A stretch of 32,526 bases of DNA from a virus, in IMG/VR virus record IMGVR_UViG_3300042355_000615, positions 1-32,526 of that record. The stretch is one strand, 5' to 3'. A program made the translations under genes and the position numbers. Under the pieces are notes generated by a model. That model was not told the DNA's origin and did not search any database. It saw only the letters and a list, made by a program, of their open reading frames with translations. Positions 17,801-24,716 of this stretch are shown here, in pieces (position 1 is the stretch's first letter; every line of letters begins with the position of its first letter).

Positions 17801-18402
17801 CATTTTTAATTGAAAATAACGTTAATAGTAGTATTGACTATCCTGTCATTGTTATTAGAAGAACTCTAACACCTGTTGGTAGCAGATTTGGAGGAATGAT
17901 ACGATTTGCTGATAAGAATAGTTCGGGTACCGAAATATCTTCACAGATTTACTCATTTAACCGTTTAACTTCACAAGATTTATTCTTAGATGCTGGATCT
18001 GGTACAAACGATCGCGTAGTTTTGCGTGCAGGAAGTTCTTCTTCTATGCAAGTAGCCGAAACTTTTATTATGAATGTAAAAGCCGTAATTTACACCTACA
18101 GCGGATCTACCTCTTCATTAGATATTGATTGTAGAGAAGGCAATTACTTTACAAGAACTATTAGTAGCAATAGCACATTTACTTTTAGTAATGTACCTGC
18201 TGCGTCCGGGTTTAATGTTGCGTATTCATTTACACTTGAACTAACACATACTAGCGGTACGGTTACTTGGCCTGCAAGTGTAAAATGGCCTGGTAATACT
18301 GCTCCTTCCCTAACAACTGGTAAAACTCACTTATTTATGTTTGTTACAGATGATGCTGGAAGTAGATGGCGCGGTTCTTATTTAACTAACTACGATAATT
18401 AA
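14851..18402 (+). CDS. Second large modular tail fibre protein (1183 aa)
   Basis: 1183 residues. The N terminus (SDKNILITPNRSQTADPKIE, ITLRVYPTSSGTISLEGSAG, IYSVNDVSGIPSIEVLDTG) is a domain repeatedly seen at the start of cyanophage-type fibre proteins. The centre has five QVLHAGNY-type modules separating variable receptor-like domains, and PLTGGTMTG repeats. The C terminus from about residue 1080 (YFTRTISSNSTFTFSNV, GTVTWPASVKWPG, THLFMFVTDDAGSRWRGSYL) is a conserved beta-sandwich ending also known from aquatic phages. It probably forms a second receptor-binding fibre. Module DNA is shared with the giant fibre at 9780-10800. A ribosome-binding site (aggaac) precedes the ATG. Confidence 0.83.
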   Translation: MALSDKNILITPNRSQTADPKIEFVGASSTLGPQTITLRVYPTSSGTISLEGSAGQLFSVTNTLTGTIYSVNDVSGIPSIEVLDTGLVKFAQYSGNVLVGTGIDDGSKLQVRGNLRAGVNGWNSSPASTTFPHTLAATTGSSRVVNFDGNGNSTPSVWWTNGSRALGAIDAQDPGLTFWANNGSSWQKQISLGYGTVNIETVLQQGGNQVLHAGNYSSYALPLSGGTVTGNTRINQLGVGSSNNANFDFYNNGSSYFNGSVTIDDNLTITPTSNQSLSVQHNGTGTAWFGRIVSRNSSMDKAAFLGTYGGVAGVFAHNDALGAWAPLYINTIDSGAANGTGQAVIFSRLQLDADGTDSWYRAGSGNRHRFTTTGGADFIIGNGSGVVTINGNQVLHADNYSSYAVPLTGGTMTGRLTTTAWTTSARNYSNEWIEFPNHSGLYSGLNAAHFYPNNSSYGSWRSAGSRNGWGGIEFDASNGNVSLMINTDSNTSGFHNNSYGWQWRWNNGTAYVHKNSYGGGTAAAVLDSSNYTNYTLPLGGGNLTGRLIVSVNGRGTSYSQSNIEVYTTDNTPPGLSFHRGGYSATTLYENDGELYTNPWTTRGQTGKLLAAGNYNNYAPTLTGGGASGTWSISITGSAASASNAGYANSAGSAASVAASAITGQVGMWTSAARPGPYRLYRREDDTNYSVQTHWTGSYWRLYGYSGDSAHADTHVGYADSAGTVTNISSSQVAPIVIYTTPSDASGYIWIRFNYANGNTFNSGQHQIEFYVTRSINENSNSPYGGCTAKFTAQAREWHSGQEMMVVQYGEHGANASFGQGFYISNARIADLAGNGNWVYLRVRAGITYYFREALHGGTGCDFSTLQGTTDPGSTQPIFAGFNLISTSGDVNFYDNGNAVLHAGNYTSYSPTLTGGGASGTWGINITGTASDPSKVPLTGGTMTGTLFINSKLRVNTASGPSDNAYGTATDIPMYMFGSTRTQSTFLIENNVNSSIDYPVIVIRRTLTPVGSRFGGMIRFADKNSSGTEISSQIYSFNRLTSQDLFLDAGSGTNDRVVLRAGSSSSMQVAETFIMNVKAVIYTYSGSTSSLDIDCREGNYFTRTISSNSTFTFSNVPAASGFNVAYSFTLELTHTSGTVTWPASVKWPGNTAPSLTTGKTHLFMFVTDDAGSRWRGSYLTNYDN

Positions 18403-18403
18403 A

Positions 18404-19078
18404 ATGGATACAATTAGTTTTAATAATTTTATGGCTAGTGGCCAACCCAGAGGGTATACACTAACAGCCGGAACTAAAGCGCCAACCCTAGGTGCTGGTG
18501 GACATCCTAATTATCCTCCTAGTGGTTGGACAGGTTTATCATATGGAAATGTTGATGATAGTTTTGTTAGTGTTACTATACCAAGCTTTGCACTTAATCT
18601 AAATGGTTTTACAACAGCCTATATCGGTTCAAATACTTATATTACTTTTGGCAGTGGGTCAACTGTTTTTAGTAGTTTAAGTGCAAGTAATCCTGCTCTA
18701 CATAAAATTCACTTAGGAGCTGCCGATAATTCATATCAACAAGTTTCAATGATTCAATCTGGAACTGATTATACAAGAATTAGATATGAAGGTAATGGTA
18801 GTCCTAGCGGTACTATTGGTTCACCTGGTATTGTATATGAAGCTACTTTTTTTAATAGCGCAAAAACAGACGGAGTACCTGTACTAGAAGTATTATTTGG
18901 TAATCATAATAGAACGAGTGGTGCATCTGGCATAGCTACTACAAACTCTTATCTAGCTACACCCTCTCCTGCAGGATACTTTTCAGCAAATCAAAGCTAT
19001 GTTTTTGTAGGCAATGCTTCGGGCGGTACCGCATGGACTATATATACTGGATACTATATGGCTAACACAGGATACTAA
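18404..19078 (+). CDS. Putative tip adhesin / virion surface protein (224 aa)
   Basis: 224 residues, starting one base after the stop of the second fibre. It is rich in Gly, Ser, Thr and Tyr and lacks a signal peptide or membrane segment. Visible features are GAGGHPNYPPSGWTGL, then VTIPSFALNLNGFTTAYIGS followed by NTYITFGSGST, and a late VYEATFFNS ... VLEVLFGNHNRTSG section. The IGSNTYITFG stretch occurs in proteins annotated as tail-associated in aquatic phages, as far as I recall. I cannot assign a named family. Position directly behind a fibre gene and ahead of a chaperone-like gene fits a detachable tip adhesin. Confidence 0.65.
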   Translation: MDTISFNNFMASGQPRGYTLTAGTKAPTLGAGGHPNYPPSGWTGLSYGNVDDSFVSVTIPSFALNLNGFTTAYIGSNTYITFGSGSTVFSSLSASNPALHKIHLGAADNSYQQVSMIQSGTDYTRIRYEGNGSPSGTIGSPGIVYEATFFNSAKTDGVPVLEVLFGNHNRTSGASGIATTNSYLATPSPAGYFSANQSYVFVGNASGGTAWTIYTGYYMANTGY

Positions 19079-19091
19079 TTAAGGAAAACTA

Positions 19092-19550
19092 ATGATATAT
19101 GTAAAATTAAATAGTAATGGTGAAATTGAAAAATACCCTTATAATCTGTACGATTTAAGAGTAGATTTTCCTAATACATCGTTTACTATTCCTGTAGAAG
19201 AAAGTTCTCTGAATAGTAGAGGTATTTTTAGGGTAGCAGAAAGCGTAATGCCACAGATTGATCATACTAAAGAATTAGTTGAATTACAACCAACTCTACA
19301 AAACGGAACTTGGACAAGGGTTTGGAGTGTAGTAGATGCACTTCCAGAACACATTCAAACTAAATTTGATACTGCTGCATACGACATAAGAAAACGTAGA
19401 AATGAACTACTTTCAAGCACAGATTGGACACAAGTAGCAGACACCCCTGTAGATAAACAAACATGGGCAACGTATAGACAAGCTCTTAGAAATATTACCA
19501 CACAATCAAACTTTCCTTGGTCAGTAGAATGGCCAACCCAACCCGTATAA
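19092..19550 (+). CDS. Tail assembly chaperone-like protein (Phage_tail_APC type), copy 2
   Basis: 152 residues. The C-terminal part reads RRNELLSSTDWTQVADTPVD, then WATYRQALRNITTQSNF and SVEWPTQPV, a close match to the Phage_tail_APC pattern (PF16778) and to the end of the protein at 3116-3598. The N-terminal half (MIYVKLNSNGEIEKYPYN) is the usual variable domain of this family. It follows the second fibre and adhesin and has a clear ribosome-binding site (aaggaaa). Each chaperone-like copy therefore closes one fibre group, and copy 2 probably serves the fibre encoded before it. That pairing is an inference. Confidence 0.82.
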   Translation: MIYVKLNSNGEIEKYPYNLYDLRVDFPNTSFTIPVEESSLNSRGIFRVAESVMPQIDHTKELVELQPTLQNGTWTRVWSVVDALPEHIQTKFDTAAYDIRKRRNELLSSTDWTQVADTPVDKQTWATYRQALRNITTQSNFPWSVEWPTQPV

Positions 19551-19562
19551 TAAGGAATTATT

Positions 19563-19970
19563 ATGGTAACCTTTACAATTAAACCAACAAGCATTCGTAC
19601 TAAAACTCTGGATGGATTAACCGGCGTAGTAAAACTAGTAGAGTGGATACTAGAAGGCGAACTTAGTGGCCAAAAATTTTCATTACCACAAACTACTACA
19701 TTACAAGATCCAGAACCTGCTAATTTTATTCCCTTAAATCAAATAACTGAACAACAGGTAGTTCAGTGGATTGAAAATACTGTAGATTTACAACCTATAA
19801 AAGCACATATTGAATTTGTGCTTAATAAAGAAGCAGCAAAAGCCGATTTAACCCAAGAAAGCTTACCTTGGGCACCGCCAGCTCCTGAGCCTACTACTCC
19901 TGTTGCGCCAACCGAAGCTCCAGTTACTACGCCCCCTATTAATTCAGCCCCTCCACCTACTAATCCTTAA
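19563..19970 (+). CDS. Conserved phage protein with Pro-rich tail (135 aa)
   Basis: Residues 1-98 form a compact domain with a LDGLTGVVKLVEWILEGE strand pair and FIPLNQITEQQVVQWIENTV, ending in LPWAPP. The remaining residues are a Pro/Thr/Ala-rich tail (EPTTPVAPTEAPVTTPPINS). The domain resembles a small conserved protein near fibre genes of T4-like aquatic phages whose function is not known. It has a good ribosome-binding site (aaggaat). It ends the fibre region and precedes the envelope block. Confidence 0.7.
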   Translation: MVTFTIKPTSIRTKTLDGLTGVVKLVEWILEGELSGQKFSLPQTTTLQDPEPANFIPLNQITEQQVVQWIENTVDLQPIKAHIEFVLNKEAAKADLTQESLPWAPPAPEPTTPVAPTEAPVTTPPINSAPPPTNP

Positions 19971-19985
19971 TACTTAGAGGTTACT

Positions 19986-20531
19986 ATGCGGCAATTAGCT
20001 TGGCTATTATTTTTGATCTCAACCCTTACCTTTGCCCAAACAACAGACAGGATTATTTCAGAATCAACAAGTAATAGTCAATCTAATTCGACTAGTACTA
20101 GCATAAATGAAACCACAGTTAAATCGCCACCACCTAGTGCTACTAGTCCTCCTATAACAATTATAAGTAATGACCTATGTGTTGTAGGAGTTTCGGGTGC
20201 TGTGCAAACTCAAATCCTAGGCATTAGCGGTGGTAGTACTGTTCGTGACTTAAACTGTGAGCGATTAAAACTAGCTAAAAACTTATACGACATGGGCATG
20301 AAAGTAGCTGCTGTAAGTACCTTGTGCCAAGATTCCAGAGTATTTGATGCTATGATGGATGCTGGTACTCCGTGTCCTATACAAGGAAAAATAGGAGAAC
20401 AAGCTCGTCAACTATGGCAAGATAATCCCGGTCTACAACCAAAACCACTACAGGCTACCACAAATGAATCATTTTGGAAAAACTTTAGTTTTGGCTTGGG
20501 CACTATTCTCTTACTCATCCTACTCCTATAG
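19986..20531 (+). CDS. Secreted, C-terminally membrane-anchored protein with conserved Cys core (181 aa)
   Basis: 181 residues. Residues 1-18 (MRQLAWLLFLISTLTFAQ) are a signal peptide. A Ser/Asn/Thr-rich linker (about 20-55) follows. The core contains LCVVGVSGAVQTQILGISGG, DLNCERLKLAKNLYDMGMKV and VSTLCQDSRV...GTPCPIQG, with four cysteines suited to disulphides. Residues about 160-181 (WKNFSFGLGTILLLILLL) are hydrophobic and end the protein, like a tail anchor. It is probably periplasmic and held in the inner membrane. I recall similar proteins in aquatic T4-like phages without assigned function. Its last 68 bp also encode the signal peptide of the next gene. Confidence 0.75.
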   Translation: MRQLAWLLFLISTLTFAQTTDRIISESTSNSQSNSTSTSINETTVKSPPPSATSPPITIISNDLCVVGVSGAVQTQILGISGGSTVRDLNCERLKLAKNLYDMGMKVAAVSTLCQDSRVFDAMMDAGTPCPIQGKIGEQARQLWQDNPGLQPKPLQATTNESFWKNFSFGLGTILLLILLL

Positions 20532-21504
20532 CCAAACAAGTGCTAACTTAGTACCCTACTCAAGTATAAGCCTACAAGGCAACCTTAAATTTTCGCCAGG
20601 AGATGCTGTAGTATTTGGAAAAGGTGGAGGTAGTCTAACCTACACAGGTATACTTACACAAAAAATCTTACAAGATACAGGCATACCCTTAACCATTACA
20701 GGCGTAGAATACGGCTGGGATTATAGCTTAGGTTGTACAGGTTGTAAAAATTACTTAACAGCTACTACTGTACTTAGTGATAGAATAGGTACTATTTATA
20801 GTAAAAACTATACACTAACAGGTATAGGCAGTGTTGCAGAAAGGGTAACACTAGGAGAATTAAAGGCTGCTACACTAGACACTTTTAAACTCGGGTTTCA
20901 AGGTCAGCAGCTGTGGCAAGAAAAACAGTGGCAAGGCCCTAGTGTAGTAAATCCATATTATAGATTTACTTATATGCCTAATATTACTACACCACAACCA
21001 GAAATACCACAACCAAAACTGCCACAAATACCACAGCAACTTATCCTTCAAAAACCAGAACAAGTATTAGGAACCTATGTTGATCCAGTTAAAGATGCCC
21101 TACCAAAATTAGTACAAGATCCTATAGTTAATCAAGTCCTAGAAAAACCAGAAACAACGCGCGAGTATCAAGCACCAACCCTAAACCGCGGCATACCTAG
21201 CACCACAACTACCGAAGAAAAGCCCAAAACTACCGCAGCCACTAGAATTAGTACTCAGGTTACACAGCAATCCAATAGTAAACAAACTACTAATGAACTA
21301 GTAACTATTGCAAATATGACTAGCCAAGCCCCTAGTCTAGACCAGTACCAGCGACAAGTAATCTTAGATGCGGCATTTTATGTAACAAAAGATATTTATA
21401 AAACTGTTCAGCCAGTAGACAATCAAAGATTACTTCGCGGCCTAACTGGTAGCTCTAACCTAAATCATGGGAGAATGGTAGATGAGCAATACAGATCTAA
21501 ATAA
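20464..21504 (+). CDS. Secreted Pro-rich periplasmic protein (346 aa)
   Basis: 346 residues. Residues 1-23 (MNHFGKTLVLAWALFSYSSY...) have the n-, h- and c-regions of a signal peptide. The mature protein has a beta-rich domain (25-165) with CTGCK near residue 93, a Pro/Gln-rich segment (QPEIPQPKLPQIPQQ) that could span the periplasm or peptidoglycan, and a Thr/Gln-rich C-terminal region ending in a short helical part. The signal peptide is read from the DNA that encodes the membrane anchor of the upstream gene in another frame. No good Shine-Dalgarno precedes the ATG, so translation may depend on reinitiation. I do not recognise the family. Confidence 0.72.
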   Translation: MNHFGKTLVLAWALFSYSSYSYSQTSANLVPYSSISLQGNLKFSPGDAVVFGKGGGSLTYTGILTQKILQDTGIPLTITGVEYGWDYSLGCTGCKNYLTATTVLSDRIGTIYSKNYTLTGIGSVAERVTLGELKAATLDTFKLGFQGQQLWQEKQWQGPSVVNPYYRFTYMPNITTPQPEIPQPKLPQIPQQLILQKPEQVLGTYVDPVKDALPKLVQDPIVNQVLEKPETTREYQAPTLNRGIPSTTTTEEKPKTTAATRISTQVTQQSNSKQTTNELVTIANMTSQAPSLDQYQRQVILDAAFYVTKDIYKTVQPVDNQRLLRGLTGSSNLNHGRMVDEQYRSK

Positions 21505-22138
21505 ACAGGTAGAAAAACTAGAACAAGCTCAAAAGCAGTATATGAGCAAAGATACTGTGATTAGTATAGGTGGGTACAGTTTTACACCTGCAAAGCTAAT
21601 GATTGCGGCCGGTATTATAAGTAGTGTAGTCGGCGGCATGTACGGAGTTTTTGAAGCCTACAAAGACTACGAAAATATGAAGAAAAAGATTGCTAACTAT
21701 GTTGCACCCGACTTTAGTGAATATGAAGCTCGCATAATTAAACTAGAAACGGATAGTGAAAAAGTAGTAGACTATACACGAGACATTAATCAAAATCTAA
21801 AAGGCGATATTCGTCGCACAGAAACTGTCTTAGAGGGTGTAGAGCGCGGAACTAAAGTTGCTCAACGTGAAACCGAAAAAGAAGTGGTTAGTATTCGTAG
21901 ACAGGTTGATGATGACGTTAAAGAAATACGACGACAAGTTGATACAGAAATAAAAGAAATACGTCGTAGTGCTGATACCAGTGTTCGTGAAATGCAAAAA
22001 CAAGTTGATGCAACTGTACAAACCGTAAATGAACGTGTAAACAGAATTGAACGTGATACTAACGGTGAACTACGAGCTATTCGGCGTGAGGTAGATGACA
22101 AGATTAAAAAGGCACTAGATAATCCTCTTGCTAATTAA
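21482..22138 (+). CDS. Membrane-anchored long coiled-coil protein (218 aa)
   Basis: 218 residues. A soluble N terminus is followed by one hydrophobic segment (about 33-56, PAKLMIAAGIISSVVGGMYG), then 150 residues of charged helix with repeats such as VVSIRRQVDDDVKEIRRQVD and TEIKEIRRSADTSVREMQKQ. The repeats have a period near 11 residues, predicting a long rod-like coiled coil of about 20 nm if fully helical. The start overlaps the upstream gene by 23 bp and has gggag eight bases ahead. It could be a spacer that reaches across the periplasm, or a cytoplasmic rod; topology cannot be fixed from the sequence. I do not recognise a named family. Confidence 0.75.
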   Translation: MSNTDLNKQVEKLEQAQKQYMSKDTVISIGGYSFTPAKLMIAAGIISSVVGGMYGVFEAYKDYENMKKKIANYVAPDFSEYEARIIKLETDSEKVVDYTRDINQNLKGDIRRTETVLEGVERGTKVAQRETEKEVVSIRRQVDDDVKEIRRQVDTEIKEIRRSADTSVREMQKQVDATVQTVNERVNRIERDTNGELRAIRREVDDKIKKALDNPLAN

Positions 22139-22148
22139 GGGGAGTAGT

Positions 22149-22667
22149 ATGGATCCGCTAACGCTAATGGGTACGGTAACAGCTGCATTTAATGGCCTAA
22201 AAGCTGCTGTAAAAGTAGGTCAAGAAGTCGAGGGAGTATACCGTCAATTAAGTAAGTGGGCGGATGCTGCAGGGCAACTTCAACAACTAATCAATGATAA
22301 TAAAACGGATACGGGTGAGCAAAAACCTGGCTTGTTTGAAAAAATAGGATTTGGTAAAACCGCAACAGCAGAAGCCTTTGATATAATTATAGCACAGCAA
22401 AAATTGCGAGAAATGGAAGCTGAAATATATCATATGTTTTATTATGGTGAACTTCAACACCTAGGAGCAGAGGGCTATAGTCAGTTTAATCAGCTACGTC
22501 GTGAAATTCGTGAGCGCCGTGAGCGTATGATTCGTGATCAAGCCCGTCGTAGAAAACGGTTTATTGAAAACCTATTCTGGGGAACCTTACTAGTTATAAC
22601 ACTTACTATTGCAATTAAATTTTTTGTATGGTTATTTGATATTGGCCGCGAAGCAGGCCGATGGTAG
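22149..22667 (+). CDS. Conserved phage membrane protein with basic helix and C-terminal anchor (172 aa)
   Basis: I choose the ATG at 22149, which has aaggggag just upstream, over the TTG at 22128. The protein starts MDPLTLMGTVTAAFNGLKAA, continues with helical segments (VEGVYRQLSKWADAAGQLQQ), a strongly basic helix (RREIRERRERMIRDQARRRK, about residues 119-138) and a C-terminal transmembrane segment (NLFWGTLLVITLTIAIKFFV). This order matches a hypothetical family common in T4-like cyanophages beside lysis genes. The basic helix next to the anchor suggests most of it is cytoplasmic. The stop lies inside the start region of the i-spanin gene. Confidence 0.75.
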   Translation: MDPLTLMGTVTAAFNGLKAAVKVGQEVEGVYRQLSKWADAAGQLQQLINDNKTDTGEQKPGLFEKIGFGKTATAEAFDIIIAQQKLREMEAEIYHMFYYGELQHLGAEGYSQFNQLRREIRERRERMIRDQARRRKRFIENLFWGTLLVITLTIAIKFFVWLFDIGREAGRW

Positions 22668-22675
22668 GAGACGCA

Positions 22676-23110
22676 ATGTGGATTCTTCAATGGCTACCTT
22701 GGTGGCTATTTTATATGGTACTAGCCTTAGGATTATTTGGACTAGTGGTAACTTATTTACTTAAGTTTATTCCACTACCCATAATTCATGTGTACAAAAC
22801 TCCACTACAAATTGGGTCTATTATACTTGTAGTTATTGGGGTCTATATGCTAGGATCTATAGCTAATGAACGTGCTTGGCAAGCTAGGATAAAAGAACTA
22901 GAAGTTAAACTAGCACAAGCTGAGGCTGAAGGGGCAAAAGAAAATATTAAGATAGTAGAAAAAGTAGTTGTGCAACAGAAAATAGTACGCGAACGCGGTC
23001 AAAATATAGTACAGTATGTTGACCGAGAAGTAGTTAAGTATGATACTAAGTGTGAAATTCCACAACCATTTGTAGACGCACATAATCGTGCGGCGGAAAA
23101 AATACAATGA
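22676..23110 (+). CDS. Putative i-spanin (inner-membrane lysis protein)
   Basis: The ATG at 22676 follows aggag by five bases; I prefer it to the ATG at 22661. It gives 144 residues: two hydrophobic segments (about 8-30 and 44-63), a helical coil (ARIKELEVKLAQAEAEGAKE) and a C-terminal periplasmic stretch (VVKYDTKCEIPQPFVDAHNR). The gene overlaps a lipoprotein gene by ATGA, the arrangement of Rz/Rz1-type spanin pairs, which bridge inner and outer membrane in the last step of lysis of Gram-negative hosts. Two hydrophobic segments rather than one is less common for an i-spanin. The single Cys could form an intermolecular disulphide. The function is inferred from context and architecture. Confidence 0.75.
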   Translation: MWILQWLPWWLFYMVLALGLFGLVVTYLLKFIPLPIIHVYKTPLQIGSIILVVIGVYMLGSIANERAWQARIKELEVKLAQAEAEGAKENIKIVEKVVVQQKIVRERGQNIVQYVDREVVKYDTKCEIPQPFVDAHNRAAEKIQ

Positions 23111-23370
23111 AATCGATAGTAATATTATTATCACTAGTGTTAGTAGGTTGTAGCACTCCTGTTCCACTAAAACCTAAATTTCCAGAAGCACCACAGATAT
23201 TACTAGAGCCTTGCAGATCACTAAAATCACTAGAACAAAATGCTAAACTTAGTGATGTAGCTAAAACGGTTACAGAAAATTATCACCTTTACCATGATTG
23301 TAGCTTAAAGTCCAGTATGTGGCAGGAGTGGTACAAAACTCAACGTAAATTATTTGAGGATGTAAAATGA
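23107..23370 (+). CDS. Putative o-spanin (outer-membrane lipoprotein)
   Basis: 87 residues. The N terminus MKSIVILLSLVLVGC is a lipoprotein signal with lipobox LVGC, giving a lipidated Cys at residue 15 and a mature protein of about 73 residues. A Pro-rich start (STPVPLKPKFPEAPQ) is followed by a helical part ending WQEWYKTQRKLFE, as in many Rz1-like proteins. There are two more cysteines. The start overlaps the i-spanin stop and its own stop overlaps the endolysin start (ATGA), giving a spanin-spanin-endolysin cassette. It would sit in the outer membrane and bind the i-spanin to fuse the membranes at lysis. Confidence 0.8.
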   Translation: MKSIVILLSLVLVGCSTPVPLKPKFPEAPQILLEPCRSLKSLEQNAKLSDVAKTVTENYHLYHDCSLKSSMWQEWYKTQRKLFEDVK

Positions 23371-23990
23371 CCTTAACCCTAGAACAATTACAAAAATTAA
23401 TACCACGCAATAAGTATACAAGCTATTGGTTACAAGTTATTAATCAGCTATTTCCTGATTATGAGATTAACACTCCCCTACGTCAAGCAGCTTGGATTGC
23501 ACAGTGTGCTCATGAATCGGCTGAGTTTACTGTCCTACAAGAAAATCTTAACTATCGTTGGCAAAGCCTACGCAAAGTATTTTCTAAATACTTTCCTACG
23601 GATGAACTAGCACAACAGTATGCTGGTAAACCCAATAAGCAAGAGGCAATAGCTAACCGTGTATATGCTAATCGTATGGGTAATGGCGATGAGGCTTCAG
23701 GGGATGGATGGCGATACCGTGGCCGAGGACTTATTCAGCTAACTGGTAAGGATAATTATACTTGGTTTGCTCACAGCATAGAAATCAAACCAGAAGAAGC
23801 AGCAGATTACCTAGAAACTTTTGAAGGAGCTGCTCAAAGTGCGTGCTGGTTTTGGGAAACTAATAGCTTAAATCGTTGGGCAGACCAAGGGGATATTTTA
23901 ACCTTGACAAAACGAATTAATGGTGGTACAATAGGCATAGAAGATCGTAAAAAACACTACGAGCACGCCTTACACATACTAGGAGGCTAA
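23367..23990 (+). CDS. Endolysin, glycoside hydrolase family 19 (chitinase-like)
   Basis: 207 residues, close to a bare GH19 catalytic domain. The HESAEF motif (residues 49-54) carries the expected catalytic Glu50. YRGRGLIQLTG (117-127) and TKRINGG (181-187) are family hallmarks. These enzymes cut the glycan strand of peptidoglycan in phages of Gram-negative bacteria. No signal peptide or binding domain is present, so release through a holin is expected; candidate holins lie just downstream. The gene is coupled by ATGA to the o-spanin, and the following gene has aggagg near its end. Confidence 0.95.
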   Translation: MTLTLEQLQKLIPRNKYTSYWLQVINQLFPDYEINTPLRQAAWIAQCAHESAEFTVLQENLNYRWQSLRKVFSKYFPTDELAQQYAGKPNKQEAIANRVYANRMGNGDEASGDGWRYRGRGLIQLTGKDNYTWFAHSIEIKPEEAADYLETFEGAAQSACWFWETNSLNRWADQGDILTLTKRINGGTIGIEDRKKHYEHALHILGG

Positions 23991-23992
23991 CG

Positions 23993-24283
23993 GTGATTAG
24001 TGATAAAAAACTATTTCTATTCTTGTTAATTTTACTTGCATTACCTGTTGCACTAGCTGCTTTTGGTAGCGATAGGTTTAGGTATCCTTGTCAAGATCCT
24101 CAAAACTGGGAAACTAAGCAGTGCCAAAAACCATTATGCGACGTTACTCGTACTTGTCCAGAGCATATATTTAAAGGGCAGCGAGATCCTAGACTAGGGC
24201 CGCCAGAGACTAGAGTTGAACCGATAGGTCAGACTTGCCAACAATGTCAACCAGATAAAGGAGGAGCTAAAGGTGCAAAATAA
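23993..24283 (+). CDS. Small secreted Cys-rich protein of the lysis region (96 aa)
   Basis: GTG start with aggagg six bases ahead. Residues 1-22 (MISDKKLFLFLLILLALPVA...) are a signal peptide or anchor. The rest has PCQDPQNWETKQCQKPLCDV, RTCPEHIF and TCQQCQ, seven cysteines in 60 residues, then a Gly/Lys/Ala tail. The FRYPCQDPxNW pattern is familiar from short proteins next to lysis genes in T4-like cyanophages, whose function is unknown. Disulphide-bonded folding in the periplasm is likely. The gene overlaps the next one by 11 bp. Confidence 0.75.
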   Translation: MISDKKLFLFLLILLALPVALAAFGSDRFRYPCQDPQNWETKQCQKPLCDVTRTCPEHIFKGQRDPRLGPPETRVEPIGQTCQQCQPDKGGAKGAK

Positions 24284-24716
24284 GGAGACTTTAATTTATA
24301 CCGAAGAACAACTAATGGCTAGACTTAAATTCTTTATAGGAGTTTGTCTAGCACTTACACTAACAGGCATTGTATTTGTAGTTCTCTACAGTATAATATT
24401 TGTTACACAGCCACTTAATGCTATGAGTCCAATTGATCAAAAGTTCTTTGAACTTATTGTACCTATAGCAACATTTTTAACTGGTACACTTAGTGGTATT
24501 ATGCTTGCAGGAGTTAAAAAAGAAGATCAAGAAGTAATGCTTCAAGCACAAAAACAGCAACAAGAGGGATTTAAAACTACTATTGAGGCTATACGTACAC
24601 CAGAACCTAAACCGCAGCACGTCAGACAAGAGCCAGTACTGTTTGCTAGTGGTCAGCCAGAATCGGGATACGGCGGAAAACCTAAGCCTCCACAAGCACC
24701 ACAACCGGAGATTTAA
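24273..24716 (+). CDS. Two-segment membrane protein, candidate holin or antiholin (147 aa)
   Basis: GTG start at 24273, with aaaggaggag upstream inside the preceding gene. Hydrophobic segments lie at about 20-46 (FIGVCLALTLTGIVFVVLYS) and 62-82 (FELIVPIATFLTGTLSGIML), joined by a short loop with a Pro and an Asp. The remaining 60 residues are a Gln-rich, then Pro-rich, hydrophilic tail. Two membrane spans beside an endolysin fit a class II holin topology, but the long tail is unusual. A regulator of lysis is an alternative. No family was recognised. Confidence 0.6.
   Translation: MQNKETLIYTEEQLMARLKFFIGVCLALTLTGIVFVVLYSIIFVTQPLNAMSPIDQKFFELIVPIATFLTGTLSGIMLAGVKKEDQEVMLQAQKQQQEGFKTTIEAIRTPEPKPQHVRQEPVLFASGQPESGYGGKPKPPQAPQPEI

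Noticed and set aside
21830-22101. Leftward Ser/Thr/Phe-rich frames under the coiled-coil gene
   Set aside because: They mirror the Arg/Glu repeats of the forward gene and have no start signals.
22128-22148. TTG at 22128 as the start of the basic-helix membrane protein
   Set aside because: The ATG at 22149 has a strong aaggggag signal and gives the usual MDPLTL-type beginning.
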